From RGZA01 sp964568585 (GTDB lineage: Bacteria > Pseudomonadota > Alphaproteobacteria > UBA9219 > RGZA01), in NCBI GenBank assembly GCA_964568585.1, contig CAZMQI010000007.1:1-64000 (forward strand): a DNA stretch of 64,000 nt, written 5' to 3'. The notes under the pieces are model-generated. The model saw nothing but the letters and a program-made list of their open reading frames with translations. It was not told the origin of the DNA and made no database searches. Position 1 is the stretch's first letter. Every line of letters starts with the position of its first letter. Position numbers and translations under genes: made by a program. Shown piece after piece: positions 9,362 through 17,454 of this stretch.

Positions 9362-9431
9362 TTATAGCTGAACCAAATAACCTTTGGTTTAGCTATAAGG
9401 CGGCAAAGCCGCCCGCTGGCTTATGCCAGCG
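9362..9431. repeat. Cluster of three abutting perfect or near-perfect hairpins
   Basis: Between moeB/thiF and panB lie three inverted repeats almost end to end. They are a 16-bp stem with a 5-base loop (9362-9398), GGCGGC-AAA-GCCGCC (9399-9413) and CGCTGGC-TTAT-GCCAGCG (9414-9431). No long T run follows on either strand, so a simple intrinsic terminator is not obvious. It may be a REP-like palindromic unit or a transcript-end stabiliser after the upstream minus-strand gene. Confidence 0.7.
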
Positions 9432-9450
9432 CAAATCTAAATAAGAAAGC

Positions 9451-10203
9451 TTATTGTTTAGAGCAACTTGTGCAGGTGGGGTTTTGTTCAACAGCAATGC
9501 TTTTGCCTGCCATGGTCTGGCTATCCAGCATATAAAGGCTGGTGTGGGCGGCGCCAATCCCTGCTAATTCCTTCAATGCTTCGGCAGCTTGCATGACACC
9601 AAGAATGCCGACAATAGGGCCAAACACACCCGCTTCAGGGCAAGATGGCACCATGCCCTTGGGGGGTGTTTCCGGAAACAGGCAGCGATAACACGCATGA
9701 CCTTTTCCCAAATACGGTTTGAAAGTTGCCAGCTGCCCTGCAAATCCCTGAACCGATGCACTGACGAGTGGCTTTTTTAATTGAATGCATACATCATTCA
9801 ATAAAAAACGTGTGGCGAAATTATCGGTGCAATCGCACACCACATCGGCAGCGCTTAAAAAATCAACGGCATTGGTTGCATCAAGACGTGCATTGTGTGT
9901 TTGAAATTGCACAGCAGAATTGAGTGCATGAAGCCGTGCTTTTGCGGCTATGACTTTCTGCACTCCGATATCAACCTCCGTATATAGCACTTGGCGTTGT
10001 AAATTGCTTTCTTCGACCTTGTCGCCATCAATCAGGATAAGTTGTTTAACGCCAGCCCCCGCCAGATACAACGCCGCCGCAACGCCAAGCCCGCCCATAC
10101 CCACCAATGCCACGGTGCCAGCACAGATCTTTTCCTGGCCATCAAACCCAAGGCCAGGCAAATCAATGTGGCGCAGATACCGTAGGCTGTTCAATTTTGA
10201 CAT
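9451..10203 (-). CDS. ThiF/MoeB-family E1-like adenylyltransferase
   Basis: Activates the C-terminal Gly-Gly of a ubiquitin-like sulfur carrier (ThiS or MoaD) by adenylation. The 250-residue protein has the Rossmann ATP-binding motif GMGGLG (35-40), the VCDCTDN region near 122-128, a conserved cysteine at 188 (PSCPEAGVFGP) and four zinc-ligand cysteines, CYRC (171-174) and CTSC (244-247). ThiF and MoeB cannot be told apart by motif alone. The nearby thiamine operon with thiS favours ThiF function, while no moa genes are visible. In many alphaproteobacteria one protein serves both pathways. Confidence 0.88.
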   Translation of the reverse strand: MSKLNSLRYLRHIDLPGLGFDGQEKICAGTVALVGMGGLGVAAALYLAGAGVKQLILIDGDKVEESNLQRQVLYTEVDIGVQKVIAAKARLHALNSAVQFQTHNARLDATNAVDFLSAADVVCDCTDNFATRFLLNDVCIQLKKPLVSASVQGFAGQLATFKPYLGKGHACYRCLFPETPPKGMVPSCPEAGVFGPIVGILGVMQAAEALKELAGIGAAHTSLYMLDSQTMAGKSIAVEQNPTCTSCSKQ

Positions 10204-10225
10204 CTATTTTTAAAAGTAGGGCTGT

Positions 10226-10744
10226 TTAAGCAGGAGGCAAGCCAGTCAATGAAATCATGCGTTGAGCTTCCTGCACGATGGTATTTCCCGTCGACCCACC
10301 ATCGCCCATGATTTTACGTTCGAAAATAATTTTAAGAATACTGACAAAGCAGGAGATGATGCTGATGTCTTTAATGGTCAATTGTTTGTCCAGCAGCGTT
10401 TCACAAAACAGATGCATGAAGCGCGCCAGCGATGATGCCAGCGAGTAATTGCAGAAACCGGCTTTTGATTTAATTGCAAACCCTTTTTCAATCACGATTT
10501 TTAAATCGGAAGTGGCGGTAGTGTTGGGTTTCAAATGCGTTGCGATGTTTTCTAATTCAGAAAATTCGGCGAGGATTTCTTTAACGATTTCAGGTTCGAA
10601 ATTGGCGACTACTTTTTCAGTTCGTTCAACCGTGACGGGAGTGATAATCGCGCCAAGGGATTTGCCCGGGCCAAGCTTCTTCTTCATCGACAAGTCGGGA
10701 GCGTGAATTACAACGCCATCTTCATCCGGGAGAGCATCTGCCAT
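10226..10744 (-). CDS. Conserved hypothetical partner of a response regulator
   Basis: A 172-residue protein I do not recognise. It has no membrane segment. Secondary structure looks helical from about residue 50 on, with a Phe/Leu-rich middle (SLARFMHLFCETLL). It follows the response-regulator gene by 10 bp on the same strand, so both are probably one transcript and this could be the regulator's output or interaction partner. No catalytic motif, histidine-phosphotransfer motif or HTH is evident. Confidence 0.65.
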   Translation of the reverse strand: MADALPDEDGVVIHAPDLSMKKKLGPGKSLGAIITPVTVERTEKVVANFEPEIVKEILAEFSELENIATHLKPNTTATSDLKIVIEKGFAIKSKAGFCNYSLASSLARFMHLFCETLLDKQLTIKDISIISCFVSILKIIFERKIMGDGGSTGNTIVQEAQRMISLTGLPPA

Positions 10745-10754
10745 AGTGCACCTA

Positions 10755-11252
10755 TTATCGTTTCACTTTTCTCTGTTTTCTGCGGTCTGGCCCTTTGGGC
10801 GGGGCATTCTTTCTGCGCCGACATGGACCGGTGTATTTAGGGGAAGCAATGAACTCGCGCGGATTATCGACCAGTTCGATAATTCGTTTGGTGATTTGCT
10901 TAACCGTGAATGGTTTAATCAGGTAGTCATTCGCGCCGATATTGCGCGCTTCGATGACCTGATGCACTTCGGCGTTGCCGGTGAGCATGATGATGGGGAT
11001 GAACGGGTTCACGCGCGTCTTGCCGCTGCGGATTTGCTTGATGAAATCCAGACCGTTCATCTGCGGCATGCGCCAGTCGCAGAAAATAAAATCGACCTGA
11101 TTACCATCCAGCATCTTAAGTGCGGATGCCCCGTCATCCGCGCGTTGGGTTTTTCCAAATCCAAGATTCTTGAGAACGTCCGCTACGAGCTTTTGCACGA
11201 GACGGTCGTCATCCACAATCATAACACTGAAATTTCGTAACTGGGGATCCAT
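10755..11252 (-). CDS. Single-domain response regulator (CheY-like) with basic tail
   Basis: Receiver domain with the acidic pocket VDDD (about 13-16), phosphoacceptor D59 (FCDWRMP) and the conserved Lys in LIKPF. There is no DNA-binding output domain. After the receiver (about 130 residues) comes a 35-residue strongly basic tail containing YTGPCRRRKNAPPKGPDRRK, a tail type known from alphaproteobacterial stand-alone receivers. The gene leads a two-gene unit with the unknown 10226-10744 gene. No kinase gene is adjacent. Confidence 0.88.
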   Translation of the reverse strand: MDPQLRNFSVMIVDDDRLVQKLVADVLKNLGFGKTQRADDGASALKMLDGNQVDFIFCDWRMPQMNGLDFIKQIRSGKTRVNPFIPIIMLTGNAEVHQVIEARNIGANDYLIKPFTVKQITKRIIELVDNPREFIASPKYTGPCRRRKNAPPKGPDRRKQRKVKR

Positions 11253-11419
11253 TAGAAAAGGCTTGCATACACTTGTTAGATTTTAAGGAATGATGATAAC
11301 AAAAAAGAAACCACCCGCGCACTAAGAATAATCTTTTCATAGTTACTATTTTTTTTGTAGGCAAAAAACGTTTAAAAACGAAGGTCTATGCGCTGCTTTA
11401 GCGATTCATATTGAAAATG

Positions 11420-12034
11420 TTATGGTGCATTCATTGCGCTTAAAATCGACTGCATGTTGGCTTGCGGCGTTTTGCTACGCATGATGGTGCCCATCACCGC
11501 AATTCCTGCGGCGCCCGCTGCAAGGCACGATGCTGCGTTCTGTGCGTCAATGCCACCCAGCGCAATGACCGGCAATGTAGTTTTACTACAAATCTGTGTC
11601 AGGGTTTGAATGCCAACACCCACATATCCAGGTTTGCTAGGTGTATCAAATACAGGGCTGAACGTTACATAATCCGCGTTGCCTACCTGTGCGCGCTGAA
11701 TATCTTCGATGCTGTGGCATGATTGACCAATGATCATGCGGCCGCACAATTTGCGGGTGTGGCCCACATTCTGTACCGTTGATAAATGCAATCCATCAGC
11801 TTGTATTTCTTTGGCAACATTGACATTGCGGCTGATGAATAGTTTTGCGCCATGTGCCGCGCATAATTTTTTTACGCGATGCGCTTGTTTAAGGAATGCG
11901 TCATACGCCGCATCATAGTCACGCAATAGAACCCATTTGCATCCAGCGAGCAAACTTTCTGTAATGATGTCATCGAGCGGTAAGGCTGCTTGCGCTCTGT
12001 CGGTGATGAGCATGACGCGAGGGTGTGGCAGCAT
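11420..12034 (-). CDS. thiE: Thiamine-phosphate synthase ThiE
   Basis: Joins the HMP-pyrophosphate and thiazole-phosphate halves to give thiamine monophosphate. The 204-residue TIM-barrel protein shows GADGLHLS-type phosphate binding (ADGLHLSTV), a VTFSPVFDTPSKPG loop and the IALGGIDAQNA segment, all standard. The start codon overlaps the thiG stop by one base, giving tight coupling in the thiO-S-G-E operon. The family also includes the regulator TenI; the Lys/Arg and GG positions here look enzyme-like, so ThiE is preferred. Confidence 0.9.
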   Translation of the reverse strand: MLPHPRVMLITDRAQAALPLDDIITESLLAGCKWVLLRDYDAAYDAFLKQAHRVKKLCAAHGAKLFISRNVNVAKEIQADGLHLSTVQNVGHTRKLCGRMIIGQSCHSIEDIQRAQVGNADYVTFSPVFDTPSKPGYVGVGIQTLTQICSKTTLPVIALGGIDAQNAASCLAAGAAGIAVMGTIMRSKTPQANMQSILSAMNAP

Positions 12035-12822
12035 CAGCTTTTACCGCTTTTGGTGGCAAGCCCGCCAACAGGACTGGACGCTTCGGCATGTGTTTTTTTG
12101 GCAATACGGCCAGCCATGAATGCTTCACGGCCCGCTTCCATGCCTTTACGCATTGCGCTGGCCATTAATACGGGATTGTTGGATTTAGCAATAGCAGTGT
12201 TCAGCAATATGCCATCGCAGCCATGTTCCATGGCAATCGCAGCGTCGGATGCCGTGCCGATGCCTGCATCCAGAATAATCGGCAATGAAATGCGCGCGCG
12301 AATAATATCAAGATTATAAAGATTGAGGATGCCTTGCCCTGAGCCAATGGGGGAGCCAAGCGGCATCACGGCGGCACAGCCCACATCCACCAAACGCTGA
12401 CACGCCACAGGGTCGTCGCTACAATATGGTAAAACCACAAAACCTTTTTTGACGAGTGTTTCTGCAGCGCGGATAAGTTCAACAGCATCTGGTAATAATG
12501 TTTCACGATCACCAATGATTTCAAGCTTCACCCAATTCGTCTGCAATGCTTCACGTGCAAGCTCTGCGGTGAATACGGCGTCTTCGGCGGTATAGCAGCC
12601 TGCAGTGTTAGGCAGCAGTGTTAAATTACGCTCCGTAAGCAGTTGCTGCACCGATAAGTGTTGTCCCTGCAGATTGATGCGGCGAATGGCAACGGTAACA
12701 ATTTGCGCGCCGGATGCAGCAATGCTATCCAGCATCACCTGTTGATTGGGGTACATGCTGCTGCCAATCAGCAAGCGCGAGGTAAATGATTTATCGGCAA
12801 TGGTTAGATTGTCAGCCATCAT
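12034..12822 (-). CDS. thiG: Thiazole synthase ThiG
   Basis: Forms the thiazole ring of thiamine from deoxyxylulose phosphate, dehydroglycine and ThiS-thiocarboxylate. The 262-residue barrel contains LPNTAGCYTAEDAV, WVKLEIIGD (the Schiff-base lysine region), VLPYCSDDPV and DAGIGTASDAA, which are diagnostic. It overlaps thiS by 4 bp upstream and thiE by 1 bp downstream. The presence of ThiO in the operon indicates the aerobic glycine-oxidase route to dehydroglycine. Confidence 0.95.
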   Translation of the reverse strand: MMADNLTIADKSFTSRLLIGSSMYPNQQVMLDSIAASGAQIVTVAIRRINLQGQHLSVQQLLTERNLTLLPNTAGCYTAEDAVFTAELAREALQTNWVKLEIIGDRETLLPDAVELIRAAETLVKKGFVVLPYCSDDPVACQRLVDVGCAAVMPLGSPIGSGQGILNLYNLDIIRARISLPIILDAGIGTASDAAIAMEHGCDGILLNTAIAKSNNPVLMASAMRKGMEAGREAFMAGRIAKKTHAEASSPVGGLATKSGKS

Positions 12823-13028
12823 CCGCCCACGAATGGTTTTACGATTTCAATCGCATCGCCATTATTCAATGTTGTTTCTGCCCATGCCGCGCGGGTGATG
12901 ACTTTGCCATTGCATGCCACGGCTATGGCTTGCCAATGCGCTTGCGGCAATTGTTCGTTTTGCAAAAGTTCGGGAATGGTTTGCGCGGCTGTTTCGCGCT
13001 TCTCGCCATTCACAATTAAATTCAACAT
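12819..13028 (-). CDS. thiS: Sulfur carrier protein ThiS
   Basis: A 69-residue ubiquitin-fold carrier that holds the thiazole sulfur as a C-terminal thiocarboxylate. The product ends in the required Gly-Gly (PFVGG), with the usual NGEKRE start and an MVLN-type beginning (MLNLIVNGE). It lies between thiO and thiG and overlaps thiG by 4 bp. The adenylyltransferase that would charge it is probably the 9451-10203 gene. Confidence 0.93.
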   Translation of the reverse strand: MLNLIVNGEKRETAAQTIPELLQNEQLPQAHWQAIAVACNGKVITRAAWAETTLNNGDAIEIVKPFVGG

Positions 13029-13039
13029 GGTCTTCTCGA

Positions 13040-14158
13040 TTATTTAAAACGTTGCATCGTAAAAGGCGCGGCAATCTCCGGCAGCCTGTCCTTTAATATA
13101 TACTCGCTCATGGCGGCTGCGAGTAGGGGGGTCATTAAAATCCCGTGGCGATGCTGTCCGGTCATAAAACTGAGGTTTTTTATGGCGCTTTCGCCCAAAA
13201 TGGGCGCGTCATCGCGGCTGGTGGGGCGGAAGCCTGCCCATGTTTCTAACAAGGGCAGCTCCTCAATTCCTGGTAAGGCTTCCCATGTTTCGCGCAGCAA
13301 ATGCAGGATACCACCTGCGGTCAAGCTGGCGTCAAAGCCCTTATCTTCCAAGGTCGCGCCGACAATCAATCGTCCATCGCTGCGTGGTACCAGATAAACC
13401 TGTGGTGTCCATACGACGTGTTTCAATAATGGCTGCCGCACATCCATTTGCATGGATAGCAATTGTCCCTTCATTGGGAATACGGGTGGTAATGCTTCCA
13501 GCGGTAATCCTTTGATGCTGCCGGACCATGCGCCTGCAGCTAGTACCAGATTTTCTACCGCGATGATTCCATCATTGATGACGATATGGGTAGCTTTGCC
13601 ATTTGAAACTTTGATTTCGCTGACATCGGCATTGGCATGCAATTCAACACCTGCTTTTTTACATGCGGCGTGTAATGCATCGACCAGTGCACGGTTATCA
13701 ACCTGATGATCCTGCGCGCTGTAAAATCCGTGCGTCACGCGCGGTGAAAAATACGGCTCGCGCTTTCTAAGCTCGCTGCGCTCCAGCCATTGAACTGGCA
13801 GGTTCCGCGCCTTTAAAAATTCAAACCGTTGCTTCAGCAAGCCTTCATCATCGCGTTCTGCTGCAACGAATAATGTGCCACTTTCGCGGTAGCCAATATC
13901 AAGCCCCGTATAAGCTTGCAACTCGCGCGCGAATTCCGGCCACATGCTTTGCGATTTTAATACGAAAGGAATGAGCGCGTCTTCGCCGGGTTCTGCTTCA
14001 ACAACCGCCGCCAGCATGCCAGCAGCAGCCCAACTGGCCCCACGGCCAATCGCGCCCTTATCGAATACGGTTACGCGCATGCCCGCTTGCGCCAAGCGCC
14101 ACGCAAGGCCAAGCCCCGCAACGCCGCCGCCGATGATATGAATGGTTTTGTGTGTCAT
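13040..14158 (-). CDS. thiO: Glycine oxidase ThiO
   Basis: FAD-dependent oxidase that makes iminoacetate (dehydroglycine) for ThiG. The 372-residue protein starts with a dinucleotide-binding GGGVAGLGLAWRLAQAG motif (about residues 11-27) and has the DAO-family C-terminal pattern TGQHRHGILMTPLLA. It is the first gene of the thiO-thiS-thiG-thiE operon. I looked for a TPP riboswitch in the leader (14159-14273) and saw no thi-box consensus. Confidence 0.93.
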   Translation of the reverse strand: MTHKTIHIIGGGVAGLGLAWRLAQAGMRVTVFDKGAIGRGASWAAAGMLAAVVEAEPGEDALIPFVLKSQSMWPEFARELQAYTGLDIGYRESGTLFVAAERDDEGLLKQRFEFLKARNLPVQWLERSELRKREPYFSPRVTHGFYSAQDHQVDNRALVDALHAACKKAGVELHANADVSEIKVSNGKATHIVINDGIIAVENLVLAAGAWSGSIKGLPLEALPPVFPMKGQLLSMQMDVRQPLLKHVVWTPQVYLVPRSDGRLIVGATLEDKGFDASLTAGGILHLLRETWEALPGIEELPLLETWAGFRPTSRDDAPILGESAIKNLSFMTGQHRHGILMTPLLAAAMSEYILKDRLPEIAAPFTMQRFK

Positions 14159-14199
14159 AGCGCTGTGCAGAATATCGACTTATATCTGCAAACGCAAAT

Positions 14200-14242
14200 G
14201 TGGGCGGCAACCCCCAAGTATTTACTGTGAGTTGCCACCCAC
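14200..14242 (-). terminator. Long hairpin between a secreted-protein gene and thiO
   Basis: A 12-bp inverted repeat (GTGGGCGGCAAC at 14200-14211 against GTTGCCACCCAC at 14231-14242, one wobble or mismatch) lies 30 bp downstream of the minus-strand 14274-14615 gene and before thiO. It may end or attenuate that transcript. The T run after it is poor (ATTTGCGTTT), so an intrinsic terminator is only a possibility. Confidence 0.35.
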
Positions 14243-14273
14243 ACGCACTTTCCGCGAGTTCAATTAATTTGCA

Positions 14274-14615
14274 TTAATCGAAGTTCAGCGGGAAAATCAG
14301 ACTAAGCCCTGAGGGCTGTGGCGGGTAATACACCACGGGTGGCGGTGCATAAACGCGTTCACGGTAACGTTCCACATAAACGGGGCGACCACGTTCACGG
14401 TAATAAGGACGACCACGTTCATAGTAACGGCGATTATCATAATGACCGCGTTTATCGACATGTGAGCCGTTATAATAACCACGATCGCGGTATGAAACGG
14501 CTTGCGCTTCGGGCACGAATGTTACTTGTGCAAATCCGAGGCCGAGCAGTGCAGCGAAAGTCACTGCACGCAAGGCTTTGAGATGGGATTGGTTCATAAC
14601 GTTTTCCTTTTTCAA
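14274..14615 (-). CDS. Small secreted Tyr/Arg-rich protein
   Basis: A 113-residue protein with a clear Sec signal peptide (hydrophobic AVTFAALLGLGFAQ, cleavage likely after EAQA). The mature part is low complexity, dominated by Tyr, Arg and Gly (repeats such as YRERGRP) and then Pro/Tyr (APPPVVYYPP). Function unknown; proteins like this are common in alphaproteobacterial periplasm. The frame starts at 14615 (MKKENV), but MNQSHLKALR (ATG at 14597) is an equally good start. It is the last of three adjacent secreted-protein genes. Confidence 0.7.
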   Translation of the reverse strand: MKKENVMNQSHLKALRAVTFAALLGLGFAQVTFVPEAQAVSYRDRGYYNGSHVDKRGHYDNRRYYERGRPYYRERGRPVYVERYRERVYAPPPVVYYPPQPSGLSLIFPLNFD

Positions 14616-14633
14616 AAGTTACGTATTTAAAAG

Positions 14634-15200
14634 CTACTTCACGCTTTTGTACAATTTAGGACCGCCGCTATTGCGTTTGCCCTTCATGTGGCCGTCACGC
14701 AATGTTTTCGTCCATTGACCTTTATAGGTGTTGAAGACGTTGTCGGCATTTGCCTGTTGGTCTGCTGGCATTGAATTATACAGCGATTCAAACGCAGGAA
14801 TAAGCTCGCGCAGACCCTGTACATGCGATGATGCTACGCGTTCATAGGATTTGAACCCTTCAACCGCATTGCGGCTATTGCGGTTTGCCATATGGTCACG
14901 CAGCAAATTGTATGTTTCCATTTCATTATCACGCATAATGTTTGCGACGACATTCCATCTGCCTTCTTGGTTAGGCGTAATGTCTAATGCGTCATGCAAA
15001 TTGACAATGCGTTGCTCAATCCGGTCTTCGCGGCGGTCTTCACGGCCTTGTGCAGTTTGTGGATATGAGTCGTTATTATAATGGCCACTTCCATAATAAT
15101 CGCGGTCGCTGGTGCATGCGGATGTGGCAACCATCACACTAATCAGTGCGGCGGCAGGAAGAACAGAACGAAGTTTTGCGGATGTGTTTTTCATGATCAT
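14634..15200 (-). CDS. Lipoprotein with LTXXQ-like (Spy/CpxP-type) domain
   Basis: A 188-residue lipoprotein: hydrophobic signal and lipobox ending TSAC (Cys near residue 29), then a Gly/Tyr/Asn-rich linker and a helical domain. DITPNQEGRWN around residue 75-85 resembles the LTXXQ motif of Spy/CpxP-like periplasmic chaperones (family match by motif only). The signal-peptide segment LRSVLPAAALISVMVATSAC is nearly the same as that of the next gene upstream (15234-15560), pointing to gene duplication with divergence of the mature part. Confidence 0.7.
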   Translation of the reverse strand: MIMKNTSAKLRSVLPAAALISVMVATSACTSDRDYYGSGHYNNDSYPQTAQGREDRREDRIEQRIVNLHDALDITPNQEGRWNVVANIMRDNEMETYNLLRDHMANRNSRNAVEGFKSYERVASSHVQGLRELIPAFESLYNSMPADQQANADNVFNTYKGQWTKTLRDGHMKGKRNSGGPKLYKSVK

Positions 15201-15233
15201 TACCTTGACATAAACGTTGTTGGGAAATTTGGA

Positions 15234-15560
15234 TTATCGTGTGCGTGGATATGCGCGACCATTGTCATCGTAACGGCTGTCATCGTAGTAATAACGTTTG
15301 CCGTCCTGATAATAATAACAGCCATCCGCATCACAGTTCTTTGTGTTGCGACGTCCCTTCATATCATCATTCGATTGATACTGAGGATTTGGGTCGCGGT
15401 AACTGTTGTTGCGATGGTTGCCCGATGAAGACTGTCCGGCTTGAGTACGCATATGCCCGTTTTGGTCGTAATCGCGGTCACTGCAAGCAGAAGTAATGGC
15501 CATTACACACAGCAGTGCAGCGGCAGGAAGAATAGAACGAAGTTTTAATACGTGTGACAT
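15234..15560 (-). CDS. Small Tyr/Asp-rich lipoprotein
   Basis: A 108-residue predicted lipoprotein with lipobox ending TSAC. Its N-terminus is a close relative of the 14634-15200 protein, but the mature part is a short polar, Tyr/Asp/Asn-rich sequence with two cysteines (CDADGC). No family is recognised. It is the first gene of the three secreted-protein genes on this strand. Confidence 0.65.
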   Translation of the reverse strand: MSHVLKLRSILPAAALLCVMAITSACSDRDYDQNGHMRTQAGQSSSGNHRNNSYRDPNPQYQSNDDMKGRRNTKNCDADGCYYYQDGKRYYYDDSRYDDNGRAYPRTR

Positions 15561-15754
15561 GGGGTTGCCTCATAAGGAGTGGAAGAAATTTGATGAGCGA
15601 AGAATGGCAACCTTGCCGAATTAAAAATAAGGATGCGATGGCAACATCTGCCCAATGCATCAAGCCGGCATAAATTTCTTGATGCGGAAAATTAGAAAAC
15701 CGCATCGCTTTTTTATGTGCATCTTGATTAGATAAACGTGGTCAAGGGGTATCG

Positions 15755-15789
15755 CCTACACTGGCATTTAGAAGCGCTGTCAGTGTAGG
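15755..15789 (+). other. 9-bp perfect hairpin in the dps leader
   Basis: CCTACACTG (15755-15763) and CAGTGTAGG (15781-15789) form a perfect 9-bp stem with a 17-base loop, about 60 bp before dps. It could be a structured 5' leader, a protein-binding palindrome, or the end of another transcript. There is no T run, so a terminator is unlikely. No OxyR or Fur box could be assigned with confidence. Confidence 0.45.
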
Positions 15790-15849
15790 TGCCCTTAGCC
15801 AACCTTCGCTTCCCACATTCTTTGCACCCCTTATATCGGAGCCATTTTT

Positions 15850-16368
15850 ATGCAACATACCCTCAACACATTATCTGAAAACATTCGCGCGCAATCGGCT
15901 GCGCTGCTTAACAAAAATCTGGCATCTGCTATTGATTTGCATGCCCAAGTAAAACAGGCGCATTGGAATGTACGCGGCCCCGGCTTTATCGCTGCACATG
16001 AATTGTTTGATAAGGTCGCAACCCAAGTTGAAGATACCTATGACGCCATTGCCGAACGTATTGGCGCATTGGGCGGCACCGCACAAGGCACGGTTGGTGT
16101 TGCGGCAAAACAATCAACGCTTGTTCCCTATAATCTTGGTCTTGCCGATACGCAGGAACATATTTTTGCAGTCGGCGCGAGCATGGCTGCGTTCACTGGA
16201 TCGTTACGTGAAGGTATCTCGCAAGCCGATAAGTTCGGTGACCCTGTTACCACGGATTTACTGACCGCAAATTGCCGCGAATTGGAAAAATTATTATGGT
16301 TTGTTGAATCGCATCTCAATCAACATGCCGAGCAGCAGAACAAGCAGCCCGAAAAAAAGCGCGCTTAG
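15850..16368 (+). CDS. dps: Dps ferritin-like DNA-protection protein
   Basis: Dodecameric iron-storage and DNA-protecting protein of starvation and oxidative stress. All ferroxidase ligands of the family are present: H38, H50, D54, D65 and E69, within the AHWNVRG and HELFD motifs. The length (172 residues) is normal, and the tail is Gln/Lys rich (EQQNKQPEKKRA), which could bind DNA. The leader holds a perfect hairpin (15755-15789). The tRNA-Arg gene lies 30 bp downstream on the other strand. Confidence 0.95.
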   Translation: MQHTLNTLSENIRAQSAALLNKNLASAIDLHAQVKQAHWNVRGPGFIAAHELFDKVATQVEDTYDAIAERIGALGGTAQGTVGVAAKQSTLVPYNLGLADTQEHIFAVGASMAAFTGSLREGISQADKFGDPVTTDLLTANCRELEKLLWFVESHLNQHAEQQNKQPEKKRA

Positions 16369-16397
16369 CTATCGTAAGATAGGCTTCTGGGAAAAAG

Positions 16398-16474
16398 TGG
16401 CGGACCCAAGTGGATTCGAACCACCAACCTCTGCCTTCGGAGGGCAACACTCTATCCAGTTGAGCTATGGGTCC
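16398..16474 (-). tRNA. tRNA-Arg (anticodon CCG)
   Basis: A full cloverleaf reads on the minus strand: acceptor GGACCCA pairing with TGGGTCC, D-arm GCTCAACTGGATAGAGT, anticodon loop CTCCGAA with anticodon CCG, T-arm with TTCGAAT, discriminator G and an encoded CCA (16400-16398). It reads CGG arginine codons. Confidence 0.95.
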
Positions 16475-16569
16475 CGCTTATTCAAAATACCAGAAACAGC
16501 TTGGTTTAAAAAGCATATTATTCCATGAAGCGGTTGCGCCACTTGGCGCAGAGCGCATGGTAAATACGC

Positions 16570-17448
16570 CTAATGCGGGACTGCAGCTGCCAATAAGGTC
16601 ATGCAAATAATGGATAGCACAAGGCCAGTACCTGAAATCCAATCGGCATGTTCTTTTTCCCCACGTAGTTTCAGGTACAGCGATATCCAAAATGGTGCGG
16701 TCAATGTTATGGCGGTTACATAGGCGGGATTGGGTGTGGCCATCATCGCCAAGTTCTTGCAGGCTTGTGAAAAAATCGCGATGAACCCAACCAACGCGCC
16801 TTGCTTGGCGATGCCTGACATATCATGGATTGCTGCGCGCACGTTTTTACCTGCCTTTGCAATATTGGCGAGGAACGCGGCGCAGCCCAAGGTGAACACA
16901 TAATATAACGTGTTGTTGGGGAAGGGCGCATGGTCCATCGCCATTTTGTTGGTAATTTCAAACACAATACCTGCCAGAATAACTGGCACCATTTCCAGCA
17001 TTGCGGCTTTGGTCACCACGCATTGATTCAATTTCATCAGAAAATAGGTTGCCAAAGCTAAGCAGCCGATAATGCCAATTGCTTCAACAGGATTATGCAG
17101 CAAGGCATCCAATTGCTGCGGCCGGATAATCAGCCAGATAAGAAAAACGGCGGGCATAATAATGGGACGCAAGCGGAATGCCACCTGTGCACCGTATTTG
17201 GCCGATACGTTATACATGGTCATATCATGCATGCCGACAATACTTGCGCTAATCAGCGTCCCAACCCAATACAATGGGTCCGATGGCGGCTCGACAAAAA
17301 ACGTAAGTGGCAACAGCACGATGCCGGGCATAAACAACCGCCAGCGGATAAGCCGTTCCCCCGGTAGTTGCCAATGACGGTTGAGTTGATTGACCGAGCT
17401 CCACAACCATGTGTGAGCAAGCGCCCAAAATGCAAATAACATACTCAT
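16570..17448 (-). CDS. DMT-superfamily (EamA-like) membrane transporter
   Basis: A 292-residue inner-membrane protein with about nine to ten hydrophobic segments and two EamA-like halves, the pattern of drug/metabolite exporters. The substrate cannot be inferred. The start lies 6 bp after the stop of the ABC ATPase gene, so the two are probably co-transcribed, an unusual pairing since DMT transporters do not use ABC ATPases. Confidence 0.75.
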   Translation of the reverse strand: MSMLFAFWALAHTWLWSSVNQLNRHWQLPGERLIRWRLFMPGIVLLPLTFFVEPPSDPLYWVGTLISASIVGMHDMTMYNVSAKYGAQVAFRLRPIIMPAVFLIWLIIRPQQLDALLHNPVEAIGIIGCLALATYFLMKLNQCVVTKAAMLEMVPVILAGIVFEITNKMAMDHAPFPNNTLYYVFTLGCAAFLANIAKAGKNVRAAIHDMSGIAKQGALVGFIAIFSQACKNLAMMATPNPAYVTAITLTAPFWISLYLKLRGEKEHADWISGTGLVLSIICMTLLAAAVPH

Positions 17449-17454
17449 GTGATG

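Noticed and set aside
14159..14273. TPP riboswitch before thiO
   Set aside because: Neither strand shows the conserved CTGAGA or ACCTGATCTGG elements; only a simple hairpin is found.
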